NCBI GenBank assembly: GCA_946558465.1
Contig: CAMNTM010000002.1
Location: 124,001 to 188,000 of the forward strand
DNA: 64,000 nucleotides
Reading direction: 5' to 3'
Source of the DNA: an uncultured Lachnospiraceae bacterium
GTDB lineage: Bacteria; Bacillota; Clostridia; Lachnospirales; Lachnospiraceae
Shown: positions 51,033 to 60,313 of the stretch, piece by piece
How the letters are laid out: each line of letters starts with the position of its first letter
Numbering within the stretch: position 1 is the stretch's first letter
Notes under the pieces: model-generated
What the model was told of the DNA's origin: nothing
The model's database searches: none
Seen by the model: the letters and a program-made list of their open reading frames with translations, nothing else
Made by a program: the position numbers and the translations under genes

Positions 51033-51284
51033 TCAGTCTTTCAAAATATAAAAACCCCATACGCAATTACTAAATTCTCCGGCAGCAAATTCACGTTCCT
51101 CTCTTTTAATACGAACCGAATAAACCGGAAACTCATATTCCTTTCCATATAAAGGATCACAGACTTTTACAGTTCTTCCGGTTCGTTTCCAATTATAACG
51201 AAATATATTGACACCGAACAATATTGTATGTCCGTCAACGCCGGTTATCTCGTGCTGCCATGTCTTCTCCCTGTAATTCTGCAT
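51033..51284 (-). CDS. Conserved small protein of unknown function
   Basis: An 83-residue soluble protein (QNYREKTWQHEITGVDGHTI, then FGVNIFRYNWKRTGRTVKV and EFAAGEFSNCVWGFY). AAGGAG lies 9 bases before ATG 51284, and the frame ends just before a strong terminator, so it is probably real. The aromatic-rich beta pattern suggests a small all-beta fold. No named family could be assigned. It lies 119 bases downstream of addA on the same strand. Confidence 0.65.
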   Translation of the reverse strand: MQNYREKTWQHEITGVDGHTILFGVNIFRYNWKRTGRTVKVCDPLYGKEYEFPVYSVRIKREEREFAAGEFSNCVWGFYILKD

Positions 51285-51403
51285 ATATCACATCTCCTTC
51301 ATCTAATCTGCCAGACTACTGTCTGCCGTCTTATCTGCCTGCAGGTCCCGTATCTTTTATTCAGCTTCATTATTAATATCAAGCCTGCAGACCCTTTAAA
51401 AGT

Positions 51404-54400
51404 CTAGCATACAATCTCTTTTCCCAAAGCAAAGGAGTAGATGAGCTTTTCTTTCACCCTTCTATGTGTCATCTGCTCCAGCGCCTGGGCATAATAATCC
51501 AGCTGTGCATGGTATTTTTCTATCAGCTTTTCTTCCTTGTATATCTTATCTGTCTTATAATCCAGCACTACCAGTCCATCCGGCTCCTCAAAATACACAT
51601 CAATAATCCCCTGTACCAGCAGTCTCTCTCCTTCCTTTTCCTGAGGATAAACCTGTCTCGCATCCACTCCAATTACAAAAGGCTGCTCTTTTTTTACCTT
51701 ATTTTTCAAAGCGCACTTCTTTATTCTCTTTCCGACAGGACTCTCTAAGTAATTAAGAATATCTTCTATACAAATACAGTCTGACATCTCCTCTGACAGC
51801 TTCCCCGCCGCACAAAAACCGTCGATTACTGTCTTCAACGTTTTTTTTGTATAGTCCTGTCCGAAATTTAACAATTCTAACAGCCGGTGGTATGCTGTTC
51901 CTCTGGAGGCTCCCGTAAGTATCTCTTCTGTCTTAATAAACTTCGGTATCAAAGGTACTACCTCCGGCTCCTCATAGAGAAGTTCCCCCTCCTCTTCTGT
52001 TTCCTTCAGATACATACGTTTCTTAAGCTCTGACACTGTAAATTTGAATTTCCGTGTTCTGTCTAATTCATAAGGATACTGATAGCCCAGCTGTTCCTCA
52101 AGCATTCCTCGCACCTTTGGCTCATAGATCTTTTCTGTATCCCAATTTTCCAAAATCTCTCTTTTTATACGGGATGCTGTCTCCTCCGCAGCTTCCTCAC
52201 GCACAATATCTTCAAATGCCACTGTGCGAAGCCGTATCGGAATCTTTTCGTTAAGACGCATAAGTGAAGGCAATATCCAATCCCAGTAGGTAACTGCACT
52301 GCAAAGCCGGCTGAAATCCAGTTCTTCTTTCTCTCGTCCGCAGACGATCTTATAATTCGTAATTTTCTTTTCTATATCAGAAAGCACTCCCGTCAGAATT
52401 AATTTTTCCTTTGCACGTGTAAAAGCAACATACAAAACTCGAAGCTCCTCCCCCAGACTATCCAGTACCTCCTCCTTTTGAATAACACGTTTTATAATAC
52501 TGGGGCTTTTTGTCCGTTTTATCAAATCTACCGCATCAAGTCCTATTCCAAGCCTGACATGGAGCGCCGCGCTGCTTCTTGCGTCCTGCATATTAAAACG
52601 TTTTCCCATACCGACAGTAAAAACCACTGGGAATTCCAAGCCCTTACTTTTATGAATTGTCATAATACGGACTGTCTCCGCCTGCTCATCCTCAATACCT
52701 GCCTCTCCATAGTCTACATGATATTTCTGCAGCTGCTCTATATAACGGATAAAATGAAACAACCCTTTATAGCTGGTAGATTCAAAGACTCTGGCCTTCT
52801 CTATAAGCATCTCTAAATTCGCCCTTCTTTGAATTCCTCCGGGCATCGCCGACATAAAATCTCCATACCCGGTATCTGCAAGTATCTTCCTTAAAAGCTC
52901 ATGCATAGGTGTATAGGGCACAATTTTTTGAAAACAGTCCATCTGATCCAGGCACATTTCCAGTTTTTTCCTGATTCCTGTATCTGAGCCTTCCTCCCGG
53001 TACTTAAGCACTGCACGATAAAAGGGCAGCAGACGATACTCACTTTTCAAAACTGCCAGCTCCTCTTTTGTAAGCCCGCAGAAGGGAGAAAGAAGCACCG
53101 CTGCAAGAGGAATATCCTGCTGCCGGTTATTGAGTACCTTTAGATAATCCAAGAGTACGCCAATCTCCCAAGCAGCGAAATATCCTTCTCGCGTTCCCGC
53201 ACACGCCGGTATTCCCTCCCGGACAAGAACTTCTACAAAAACATCCGCAAACCCTCTGATACTTCTCGTTAAAATGACAATATCCGAATAACGCAGCGGG
53301 CGCAGCTTTCCGGTTCCCTTATCCGTAACCTGAAATTCTCTCATCAGCTCTCGTATTCTCCCCGCAACCGCACGCGCTTCCAGCTCACGCTCAGATATAG
53401 TACCGTATTCTTCCGCTTTTTGTGTCTCACTGTCAATCACAAGCACCTCGGTTAAATTTTTATTTTCCTCCGTATTACTGTCTGTCTTACACTCTGTTTT
53501 ATAATCGGCACCTGCATACAGCGCCGCATCCTTATCATAAGCAATCCCCCCAAGCTCTCTGGTCATAATCTGTCTGAAAATGTAATTTACACTGTCCAGC
53601 ACCTCCCTGCGGCTTCGAAAATTCTTATGAAGATCAATTCTCTGCCGGTCCCCGTCTGTCAAGCTATAAGTATCAAATTTCTCCATAAAAAGCTCTGGTC
53701 TTGACAGACGAAACCGGTAAATACTCTGTTTTACATCTCCCACCATGAAGATATTAAACCGGCCTTCCCATACCGTCGAGATACTAGTCAGAATCGTTTC
53801 CTGAATCAGATTGCTGTCCTGATATTCATCAATCATAATTTCCGCAAACTGCTGCTGGTACTCCTTCGCAGTCACAGAAGGTATGTATTTTCCATCCTTT
53901 TTGTCTGTCAAAATCTTAAGCGCATATTGTTCCATATCTGAAAAATCAATCAGTTCCTTCTGCCGCTTTTCCTCCTCAAACATCTCAGTAAACTCGCGTA
54001 CCAGTCCGGCCAGCACCTCCATCTGAGGAGCACAGAGACGCATGTCCTCCAAAAACCCTTCCGTATCCTGATAAAAATACTGCGAGACCAAATCACCTAT
54101 CAGCCCTTTTACCTCATCACGAATCCTCTTTACCTGAGCTGCCTTTTCCTCCGATACCGTTTTATCTCTATTGGCACCCAGGCGCACCCAGGAAATCTCC
54201 CGCATCCCTTCGTTCATATCCTCGAAGCAGTCTATTGTAAGTATCTTCTCTATCATCAGCTGATCTGCAGTCAACGCAGCCTCATAGGCTGCCGGTCCAT
54301 CCTCTGCCCTGCAAAGCCTTATTCCCTGCTCTAGAAGCTCCAGCGCATCTTTTAGATAACGCCGGACATTTTCACGTATAAGTCTGACATAGCTGCTGTT

Positions 54401-55024
54401 TTCCAACTCCTCCTTGGTATGCACCTGATAGGCTTCTGTACATACCCTAAGCCAGCCGCCGGCATCTGGATAGCTTCTGGAAAACTCGTAGACTTTTAAA
54501 ATCAACTCCTCTATTTTCCTGTCGTCCCTTCCTCCTCCATATGCAGATACAAAATCCAGAAACTCAGAGCTGCCGGCATCATAATATTTCTCCAGAAGCC
54601 TCTCCAGCACATCATGCCGCAAAAGCTTCAATTCCCCTTCCTCGCCGATACGAAAGCCCGGATCCATATCAATCACATGAAAATGGTCTCGTATAACCGA
54701 CAGACAGAAACTGTGAATTGTAGTAATCTGGGCATTATGAATCAAGGTCGCCTGCTGCTCCAGATGTACATTATCCGGATATTCCTCCAGCTTTTTTTCA
54801 ATCGCCGCCCGGATACGTTCCTTCATCTCTGCCGCAGCCGCCTCTGTAAATGTCACAATCAACAGCCTGTCCACACTGACCGGGTTCTCCGCTTCCGTAA
54901 GCATGGTAATAATTCTCTCGACTAAAACCGCAGTTTTCCCGGAGCCTGCAGCCGCAGACACAAGTATATTCCGTCTGCGCAGCTCAATAACCTTCTTTTG
55001 TTCTTCTGTCCATATCACATCCAT
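51404..55024 (-). CDS. addA: ATP-dependent helicase/nuclease AddA
   Basis: A 1206-residue UvrD-like 3'-5' helicase with a C-terminal RecB-family nuclease, the larger motor of AddAB, which resects double-strand breaks for RecA. Walker A SAAAGSGKTAVL near 24-35; DEYQDSN (motif II) near 394; VFTVGMGKRF and ELRVLYVAFTRAKEKL (motif VI) near 870; nuclease motif GLVVLDYKTDK near 1155. It starts 3 bases after addB, so they are co-translated; the order addB-addA is normal. Confidence 0.97.
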   Translation of the reverse strand: MDVIWTEEQKKVIELRRRNILVSAAAGSGKTAVLVERIITMLTEAENPVSVDRLLIVTFTEAAAAEMKERIRAAIEKKLEEYPDNVHLEQQATLIHNAQITTIHSFCLSVIRDHFHVIDMDPGFRIGEEGELKLLRHDVLERLLEKYYDAGSSEFLDFVSAYGGGRDDRKIEELILKVYEFSRSYPDAGGWLRVCTEAYQVHTKEELENSSYVRLIRENVRRYLKDALELLEQGIRLCRAEDGPAAYEAALTADQLMIEKILTIDCFEDMNEGMREISWVRLGANRDKTVSEEKAAQVKRIRDEVKGLIGDLVSQYFYQDTEGFLEDMRLCAPQMEVLAGLVREFTEMFEEEKRQKELIDFSDMEQYALKILTDKKDGKYIPSVTAKEYQQQFAEIMIDEYQDSNLIQETILTSISTVWEGRFNIFMVGDVKQSIYRFRLSRPELFMEKFDTYSLTDGDRQRIDLHKNFRSRREVLDSVNYIFRQIMTRELGGIAYDKDAALYAGADYKTECKTDSNTEENKNLTEVLVIDSETQKAEEYGTISERELEARAVAGRIRELMREFQVTDKGTGKLRPLRYSDIVILTRSIRGFADVFVEVLVREGIPACAGTREGYFAAWEIGVLLDYLKVLNNRQQDIPLAAVLLSPFCGLTKEELAVLKSEYRLLPFYRAVLKYREEGSDTGIRKKLEMCLDQMDCFQKIVPYTPMHELLRKILADTGYGDFMSAMPGGIQRRANLEMLIEKARVFESTSYKGLFHFIRYIEQLQKYHVDYGEAGIEDEQAETVRIMTIHKSKGLEFPVVFTVGMGKRFNMQDARSSAALHVRLGIGLDAVDLIKRTKSPSIIKRVIQKEEVLDSLGEELRVLYVAFTRAKEKLILTGVLSDIEKKITNYKIVCGREKEELDFSRLCSAVTYWDWILPSLMRLNEKIPIRLRTVAFEDIVREEAAEETASRIKREILENWDTEKIYEPKVRGMLEEQLGYQYPYELDRTRKFKFTVSELKKRMYLKETEEEGELLYEEPEVVPLIPKFIKTEEILTGASRGTAYHRLLELLNFGQDYTKKTLKTVIDGFCAAGKLSEEMSDCICIEDILNYLESPVGKRIKKCALKNKVKKEQPFVIGVDARQVYPQEKEGERLLVQGIIDVYFEEPDGLVVLDYKTDKIYKEEKLIEKYHAQLDYYAQALEQMTHRRVKEKLIYSFALGKEIVC

Positions 55025-55027
55025 ATA

Positions 55028-58000
55028 CTATCCTTCTTCCCGTTTCATGGCTGCAGCCGCTTCCGCTCTGCTAAGCTTCTCCAGCTCCCGGTAATGATAC
55101 CCCGGAATCTTTACATCAAATCCGCATACATGCCTGTATCTGCAATAATCACAGCCGCTTTCTAATCCTTTGCGGTATGGAACTGCTTCCACCTTCCCCT
55201 GCAGTATTTCCCGATGGGACTTCTGTGTCTTTCTTACCGCATGACGCATCATCAACAAAAACTCTTCTTCAGGAACTGCCTTAGAGCTTTTTGCCAGACT
55301 TCCATTCCTATTATACTTCACCGGGACCGCTGACGATTCTCCCTCCATATGTCTGTCAAGATGTTTAAGAACCTCATCCTTTAGATTGATAATGCCGTCC
55401 GGCTTTAACTCTCTTAGAACAGCTTCTGCTGCCTGATCCTCGCTGCATTTCTCTACCAGTGGATCCTGAATACGATAATAAAAAACACCGGCCGGAATAA
55501 TCTCACATTCCGGATGATTTTTTTTCTCTTCCCTAAGCGCCGCATCCATATAAACCATTAGCTGAAGCTGGAGTCCGTAATATAATGCTGCCGGATCAAA
55601 TACTCTTCTCCCGGTCTTGTAATCCAGTACCTTTACATACCGCTTCCCGTCTTCCTCACAAATGTCAACCCGGTCAATCTTGCCGCTGCCAAACCGAAGC
55701 TCATAGGCGGAGGGCACAAAATCTCCTGCCTCCAGCTGTCTAGTCAGTGCCCAGACGGTCCTGTCAAGCATCTTTTTTATCCGGACAAGCATATATTCAT
55801 TGCGTGCAGAGCTATAGAGTATAGAACTTCCAAAATCTGCTGCCGCCTGATCTACACTCTCTTCTATATACCGTTTTCTTTCCTTATCCGTCAGAGCCTC
55901 CCATCCTGCACCGCTTTCTTCTACCCTCCTAGAAAATATCTCCAGAGCGCTGTGGCAGATATTTCCCAAATCCACTGCCTGAAAATCGTACTCCTGCCGT
56001 TCTTTAAGCTTCAGTCCATAGGTCAGAAAATGTGCGAAAGCACAAGCAGAAAACTGCTCGATTCTTGTAATACTATCCTCAAAATCTGCCCCGTAAAGCT
56101 CTTTTGCTGTCTCACGGGTCAGAGTATCTGCAGGGCAGCGGTAGTATCCCGCGTCTAAAAGCTTCCCAAGCTTCCTCTGCCACCCTGAATCCCGCATATA
56201 CCAGGCATAAAGCTCCTGCCAGGCGGCATCCATGCCTCCCTCCTCCTGGAATCCCCGGATCAGAAGCTCAATTCCCATATGCTCTGTCAGCTCCCCTGCA
56301 GATAATTCTCTCTCCTCCTCGTCAATGACCTGAAGCTTTGGATAGAGCCTTAAAAGCTCCTGAATCAAATACGCCGGCCGCATACTCTTTCCATCTGAAG
56401 ACACTTTGCTGTAAAATACACAGAGACATTCTGAAGGCTTCGTCAGGTTCATATAAAGATAAAATTTTTGAATATAGGCCTGCTCCTTTCCTCCCGGGGA
56501 GAGAGAAAGCTTCTCCTTACTGAATTTTTCCCTGTCCCGCTCAGACAACAGCCCTGTTCGAAGAAGCGTGCCGGGGAGATACGTATCATTCGCTCCAATA
56601 AAAAAGAGAGCTTTTATATCTTTTAGCCTTGTGCGTTCCACATCTCCTACTACTACCTGATCCGGTCCGGGCGGGATAACCCCTACTCTGGCTTCCGAAA
56701 GTCCCGCCTCCAAAAGCCTGCAGTATTCTCCCAGTCCCACAGACTCATCCCCTAAAAGCTCCACAAACTTTTCAAAAAGCTCAATCAAAATCCGGTAAAT
56801 CTGGGCATATTCCTTCGCAAGCGCAGGCTCCCCTTCCCTTTGAAACAGTTCCTCCTGCCTTTTAAGCTTAAGCTGAAGCTCTTCTTTCACCATAAACTCA
56901 TACAAGGCAGCTGTTATATCCTTTACCGTCTTTTTTTTCTGTTTTAACACAAATACGAGCTCATCTATCTTTTCTACAAATTTCACTCTGCAGTGGTTTA
57001 AAAGCTCCAGCTCTGTTTCGGTCATTCCCCTCAGATAACCCTTCCATTCCTTCTGCCACCCTTTATAACCTTTAATCCCAAAACCAATCACATAATTCTC
57101 CATTGCCGAGATCTCATCACTGGAAAATCCGGCCAGATTCGTACGGAGAAAACGAAATACACTTTCATATGAAAAGCTTTGTTCTGCCATATTTAAAAGA
57201 CTTCGAATATATTCCACAAAGGAATTTAAAAGAATACTCCTCTTATGGTCCATAAAAACCGGTATTTCATAGCTTCTAAAGGCTTCCTCCAGATAATCTC
57301 CATATATCTCCATATTACTGACAATCACGCCGATTTCCCGGTATCGGTATCCTTTCTTTCGCACCAGCGCCCGGATTCTTCCGGCTGCTGCAAAGGCCTC
57401 CTCTCTGGGATTTCTGGCGGCATAAACACGGACTGCCTCCCCAGTTCCCTGAAAAACCACGCGCCCGCAGCGGAACAGATTCCGCTCCAAAAATTCCAGC
57501 GCGGCATTCTCTCTAAAACGATACACCGGTCTTTCATACCGGCATACCGGCTCCTCGATCTCTACCTTTGCCTCCTTTGCAATCTCCGAAAGTGAAGCTG
57601 CCATACGTTTGCTTAATGCAAAGAGCTGGAAAGGATGTCTATACAAATAGGGATTTTCCCGTTCATCTATAAGGACTGTTATCATCACCCGGCGGCAATA
57701 CATCAGAAGCTCCCTTAGCAGACGATTCTGCACCGGCGTAAAGCCTGTAAACCCATCTAAAACTATCGTACTGTTTTTTAAGAGCCCGGACTTTTTGATC
57801 TCTCCACTCAAAACATCAAGAAGCTCTTCCTTCGTAATATACTTTTTTTTCAGATATTCTGTAAATCCACGGTATAAAAGCTTAATATCCTGCAGCTTAT
57901 AATAGAGGCCTGAGCCCGCTCCTGCGGCCTCCATCACACGCTCCAGCTCTTCCTCTCCAATATCATACTGAGTAAATTCTGAGATAATGGATTTCACCTC

Positions 58001-58360
58001 ACTGATATAGCCGAGCCTTTTCATATTTCCTTTGAGTACACAGAGCTGCTCCTCGTAATCTCCGGCTATTTTCCGCAAAATCAAATTCTTTCCCTCATCA
58101 TCAAGTACAGGACACTTTCCTCCTCCTGTCTCCTCAAATACGCGGTAAGCAAGACGCCCAAAGCTTAAAATATCTATATTCATAATTCCGTGGTCCGGAT
58201 GACGCATCACAAAATCCTTCTGCGTCTGCATTGTAAACTGCTCAGGTACAAGAACGATAAAGTTCTGTTCCGGATGAGCTATAGATTCATTTATAATATA
58301 GTCATACAGGTATTGAGATTTTCCAGAACCTGAGGGCCCAAAAATAAATTGTAAAGACAT
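55028..58360 (-). CDS. addB: ATP-dependent nuclease subunit AddB
   Basis: A 1110-residue partner of AddA with an inactivated helicase fold and its own RecB-type nuclease. Start QFIFGPSGSGKSQYL (Walker A, about 4-18), SVKVLDYKTG-type nuclease motif (RYVKVLDYKTGRRVF near 920) and the iron-sulfur cysteines: one in FSACAFAHF near 777 and three in SGCDYCRYRHVCGFD near 1070. ATG 58360 follows AGGAGG. A TATAAT box is present about 40 bases upstream, just past the dapF terminator, so addBA probably has its own promoter. Confidence 0.96.
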   Translation of the reverse strand: MSLQFIFGPSGSGKSQYLYDYIINESIAHPEQNFIVLVPEQFTMQTQKDFVMRHPDHGIMNIDILSFGRLAYRVFEETGGGKCPVLDDEGKNLILRKIAGDYEEQLCVLKGNMKRLGYISEVKSIISEFTQYDIGEEELERVMEAAGAGSGLYYKLQDIKLLYRGFTEYLKKKYITKEELLDVLSGEIKKSGLLKNSTIVLDGFTGFTPVQNRLLRELLMYCRRVMITVLIDERENPYLYRHPFQLFALSKRMAASLSEIAKEAKVEIEEPVCRYERPVYRFRENAALEFLERNLFRCGRVVFQGTGEAVRVYAARNPREEAFAAAGRIRALVRKKGYRYREIGVIVSNMEIYGDYLEEAFRSYEIPVFMDHKRSILLNSFVEYIRSLLNMAEQSFSYESVFRFLRTNLAGFSSDEISAMENYVIGFGIKGYKGWQKEWKGYLRGMTETELELLNHCRVKFVEKIDELVFVLKQKKKTVKDITAALYEFMVKEELQLKLKRQEELFQREGEPALAKEYAQIYRILIELFEKFVELLGDESVGLGEYCRLLEAGLSEARVGVIPPGPDQVVVGDVERTRLKDIKALFFIGANDTYLPGTLLRTGLLSERDREKFSKEKLSLSPGGKEQAYIQKFYLYMNLTKPSECLCVFYSKVSSDGKSMRPAYLIQELLRLYPKLQVIDEEERELSAGELTEHMGIELLIRGFQEEGGMDAAWQELYAWYMRDSGWQRKLGKLLDAGYYRCPADTLTRETAKELYGADFEDSITRIEQFSACAFAHFLTYGLKLKERQEYDFQAVDLGNICHSALEIFSRRVEESGAGWEALTDKERKRYIEESVDQAAADFGSSILYSSARNEYMLVRIKKMLDRTVWALTRQLEAGDFVPSAYELRFGSGKIDRVDICEEDGKRYVKVLDYKTGRRVFDPAALYYGLQLQLMVYMDAALREEKKNHPECEIIPAGVFYYRIQDPLVEKCSEDQAAEAVLRELKPDGIINLKDEVLKHLDRHMEGESSAVPVKYNRNGSLAKSSKAVPEEEFLLMMRHAVRKTQKSHREILQGKVEAVPYRKGLESGCDYCRYRHVCGFDVKIPGYHYRELEKLSRAEAAAAMKREEG

Positions 58361-58412
58361 GTAGTATCCTCCTGATGCTGTTTGAAAATTGGCACTATCT
58401 TTATTATAACAT

Positions 58413-58439
58413 AAAAAGAGTGTGTATCTCTACACACTC
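58413..58439 (-). terminator. Terminator of dapF overlapping its last codons
   Basis: GAGTGTGTA (58418-58426) pairs perfectly with TACACACTC (58431-58439) around TCTC, followed on the minus strand by CTTTTTATG. The stem includes the dapF stop codon (58432-58430), an economical arrangement. Confidence 0.75.
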
Positions 58440-59287
58440 CTGAGCTTCTCGGTAAATTCATTGCTAAGCGTCAATTTCGCTACATAGAACACATCACCTG
58501 TCATATAGATGTTCCAGTCATCCTCCACCTCTACCTGAAGCTCGCCTCCCGGCATATGGACAACTACCTTACTGTTTGTCATTCCAAGCTTATACGCTAC
58601 TCCGGCCGCCGCACAGGCACCGGTTCCGGAGGCCAGAGTATAACCGGCTCCTCTTTCATATATTTCGATTGCGATATGTTCTTTATCAATCACCTTCATA
58701 ATCTGCGTATTAATCCTGTTTGGAAAATACCTGGCAAGCTCTGCATAATCACCGATCTTACATACAAGCGGCTTCGATATCTCCCGCATAGGAATAACAC
58801 AATGCGGATTGCCGATACTGACACAGGTAACCGGATACAGCGTCCTTCCAAATACCATGTCTTCATTAATAACTTCCCGTCGGTCACCAGTCACCGGAAT
58901 ATCATCGCTCCAAAAGGAGAGCTTTCCCATAGATACTCTGAGTCTGCTTCCGTCCTCATTTAAAAATGCTGCCTCCACTGGTCCGTTCCCCGTATATAAT
59001 CTAAAGCTTTTTTTCTGCACATATCCTGCATCCTTCAGATATTTTGCAAAAATGCGGACACCGTTCCCACTGGTTTCAGATTCACTTCCATCGGGATTCC
59101 ACACCTTTACATGCATCCCGTCCTCTCCCTGAATAGGTCCTTCCAACACACCGTCTGAGCCAAGCCCCGCATTACGGTCACAGATTAATTTAACATTTTC
59201 TGCAGTAAGCTTCAGCTCGTTTTTGTTTGGATCAAATACGACATAATCGTTTCCAAGACCATGATAACGCTCTAATACAACTTTCAT
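58430..59287 (-). CDS. dapF: Diaminopimelate epimerase family protein, variant active site
   Basis: A 285-residue protein with the two-domain DapF fold that interconverts LL- and meso-diaminopimelate for lysine and cell-wall synthesis. N-terminal ERYHGLGNDYVVFDPNKNE is typical. Epimerases use two cysteines. The second is present (LASGTGACAAAG, Cys225), but the first, normally in MCGNG at position 73, is Ser here: SETSGNGVRIFAKYL (Ser73, codon AGT at 59071-59069). The rest of the fold is intact. MurE here is DAP-type, so a DAP epimerase is needed. Either this Ser/Cys form is a working lineage variant or the true substrate differs. GGAGG precedes ATG 59287. Confidence 0.85.
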   Translation of the reverse strand: MKVVLERYHGLGNDYVVFDPNKNELKLTAENVKLICDRNAGLGSDGVLEGPIQGEDGMHVKVWNPDGSESETSGNGVRIFAKYLKDAGYVQKKSFRLYTGNGPVEAAFLNEDGSRLRVSMGKLSFWSDDIPVTGDRREVINEDMVFGRTLYPVTCVSIGNPHCVIPMREISKPLVCKIGDYAELARYFPNRINTQIMKVIDKEHIAIEIYERGAGYTLASGTGACAAAGVAYKLGMTNSKVVVHMPGGELQVEVEDDWNIYMTGDVFYVAKLTLSNEFTEKLRSV

Positions 59288-59470
59288 GATATACCTCCGT
59301 TTTCCGATACATTCCCTGCATGGTATTTATGTTTCTATCATAACAGGCATGATTCCCCATTTCAATATAAAATACTGCTTATTATATTGCAAATTATGCT
59401 CTTTCGGAGTAGGATGGAGTAGATGAATACAAATTACTGATGTCTATTAAGGGAAAAGGAAAAGGAGTAT

Positions 59471-60313
59471 ATGGATGAATATTTAAAAAAAGGATATCTG
59501 AATAGTGAATTCCGGCTGTTTCATCTGACAGACCGGGAGACACGCGAGGTGGAGCCACATTATCACGATTTTGATAAGATAATCATTTTGATTGAAGGGA
59601 ATGTTACTTACACAATTGAAGGAAAATCCTATGTGCTGAATCCTTATGATATTGTCCTGGTTAAGCATAATGATATTCACTGGCTCACAGTTGATAATTC
59701 CTGCAACTATGAGCGGCTTATTATCTATATTTCTCCGAATTTTATGGATACATATAAAACGGATTCCTACGACTTAAACCTGTGCTTTCAACGGGCTGAA
59801 AAAGAACAGGCGGACGTGCTTCGTATTCCTTCCCCGGAGAAAAGCTCTTTATTCCGCGCGATTACCCGGCTGGAGCATTCTTTTTCTGACGACGGATATG
59901 CTGCCGGGCTGCTGCGGCAGGTTCTGTTTTTGGAATTTATGATTCATCTGAACCGCGCTGCAAGAAAAGATCGACTGCAATTCATTGATACAGGAAGCTG
60001 CAATTCGAAAATTATGGATATTCTTCAATATATTAATGAAAATTTATCCTCCGAGCTTAGAATCAACGCACTTGCAGATACCTTCTATATCAGTAAATAT
60101 TATATGATGAGACTATTCAGGCAGGAGACGGGCTATACAATAGGAAATTATATTACCCAAAAACGTCTCCTGCTTGCAAAGGAACTGATTTTATCAGGCA
60201 CTGCAAGTACACAAGCATGTTTTTCCTGCGGTTATAAGGATTACTCGACCTTTCTAAGAGCCTACCGGAGATTCTTCGGTGAATCTCCCCGCGATACACT
60301 CACTTTATTATAG
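59471..60313 (+). CDS. AraC-family regulator with cupin sensor domain
   Basis: A 280-residue regulator: an N-terminal cupin (VEPHYHDFDKIIILIEGNVT, GKSYVLNPYDIVLVKHNDIH; about 27-75) that would bind a small ligand, and a C-terminal double HTH (ELRINALADTFYISKYYMMR, LFRQETGYTIGNYIT; then ACFSCGYKDYSTFLRAYRRF; about 185-270). AAGGAG lies just before ATG 59471. It is on the plus strand between dapF and hflX, and its last 52 bases overlap the end of hflX on the other strand. No target or sugar operon is next to it, so the effector is unknown. Confidence 0.9.
   Translation: MDEYLKKGYLNSEFRLFHLTDRETREVEPHYHDFDKIIILIEGNVTYTIEGKSYVLNPYDIVLVKHNDIHWLTVDNSCNYERLIIYISPNFMDTYKTDSYDLNLCFQRAEKEQADVLRIPSPEKSSLFRAITRLEHSFSDDGYAAGLLRQVLFLEFMIHLNRAARKDRLQFIDTGSCNSKIMDILQYINENLSSELRINALADTFYISKYYMMRLFRQETGYTIGNYITQKRLLLAKELILSGTASTQACFSCGYKDYSTFLRAYRRFFGESPRDTLTLL

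Noticed and set aside
60262-60313. Frameshift or misassembly because araC and hflX overlap at their 3' ends
   Set aside because: Both proteins have complete, normal C-termini; a 52-base convergent overlap is plausible.
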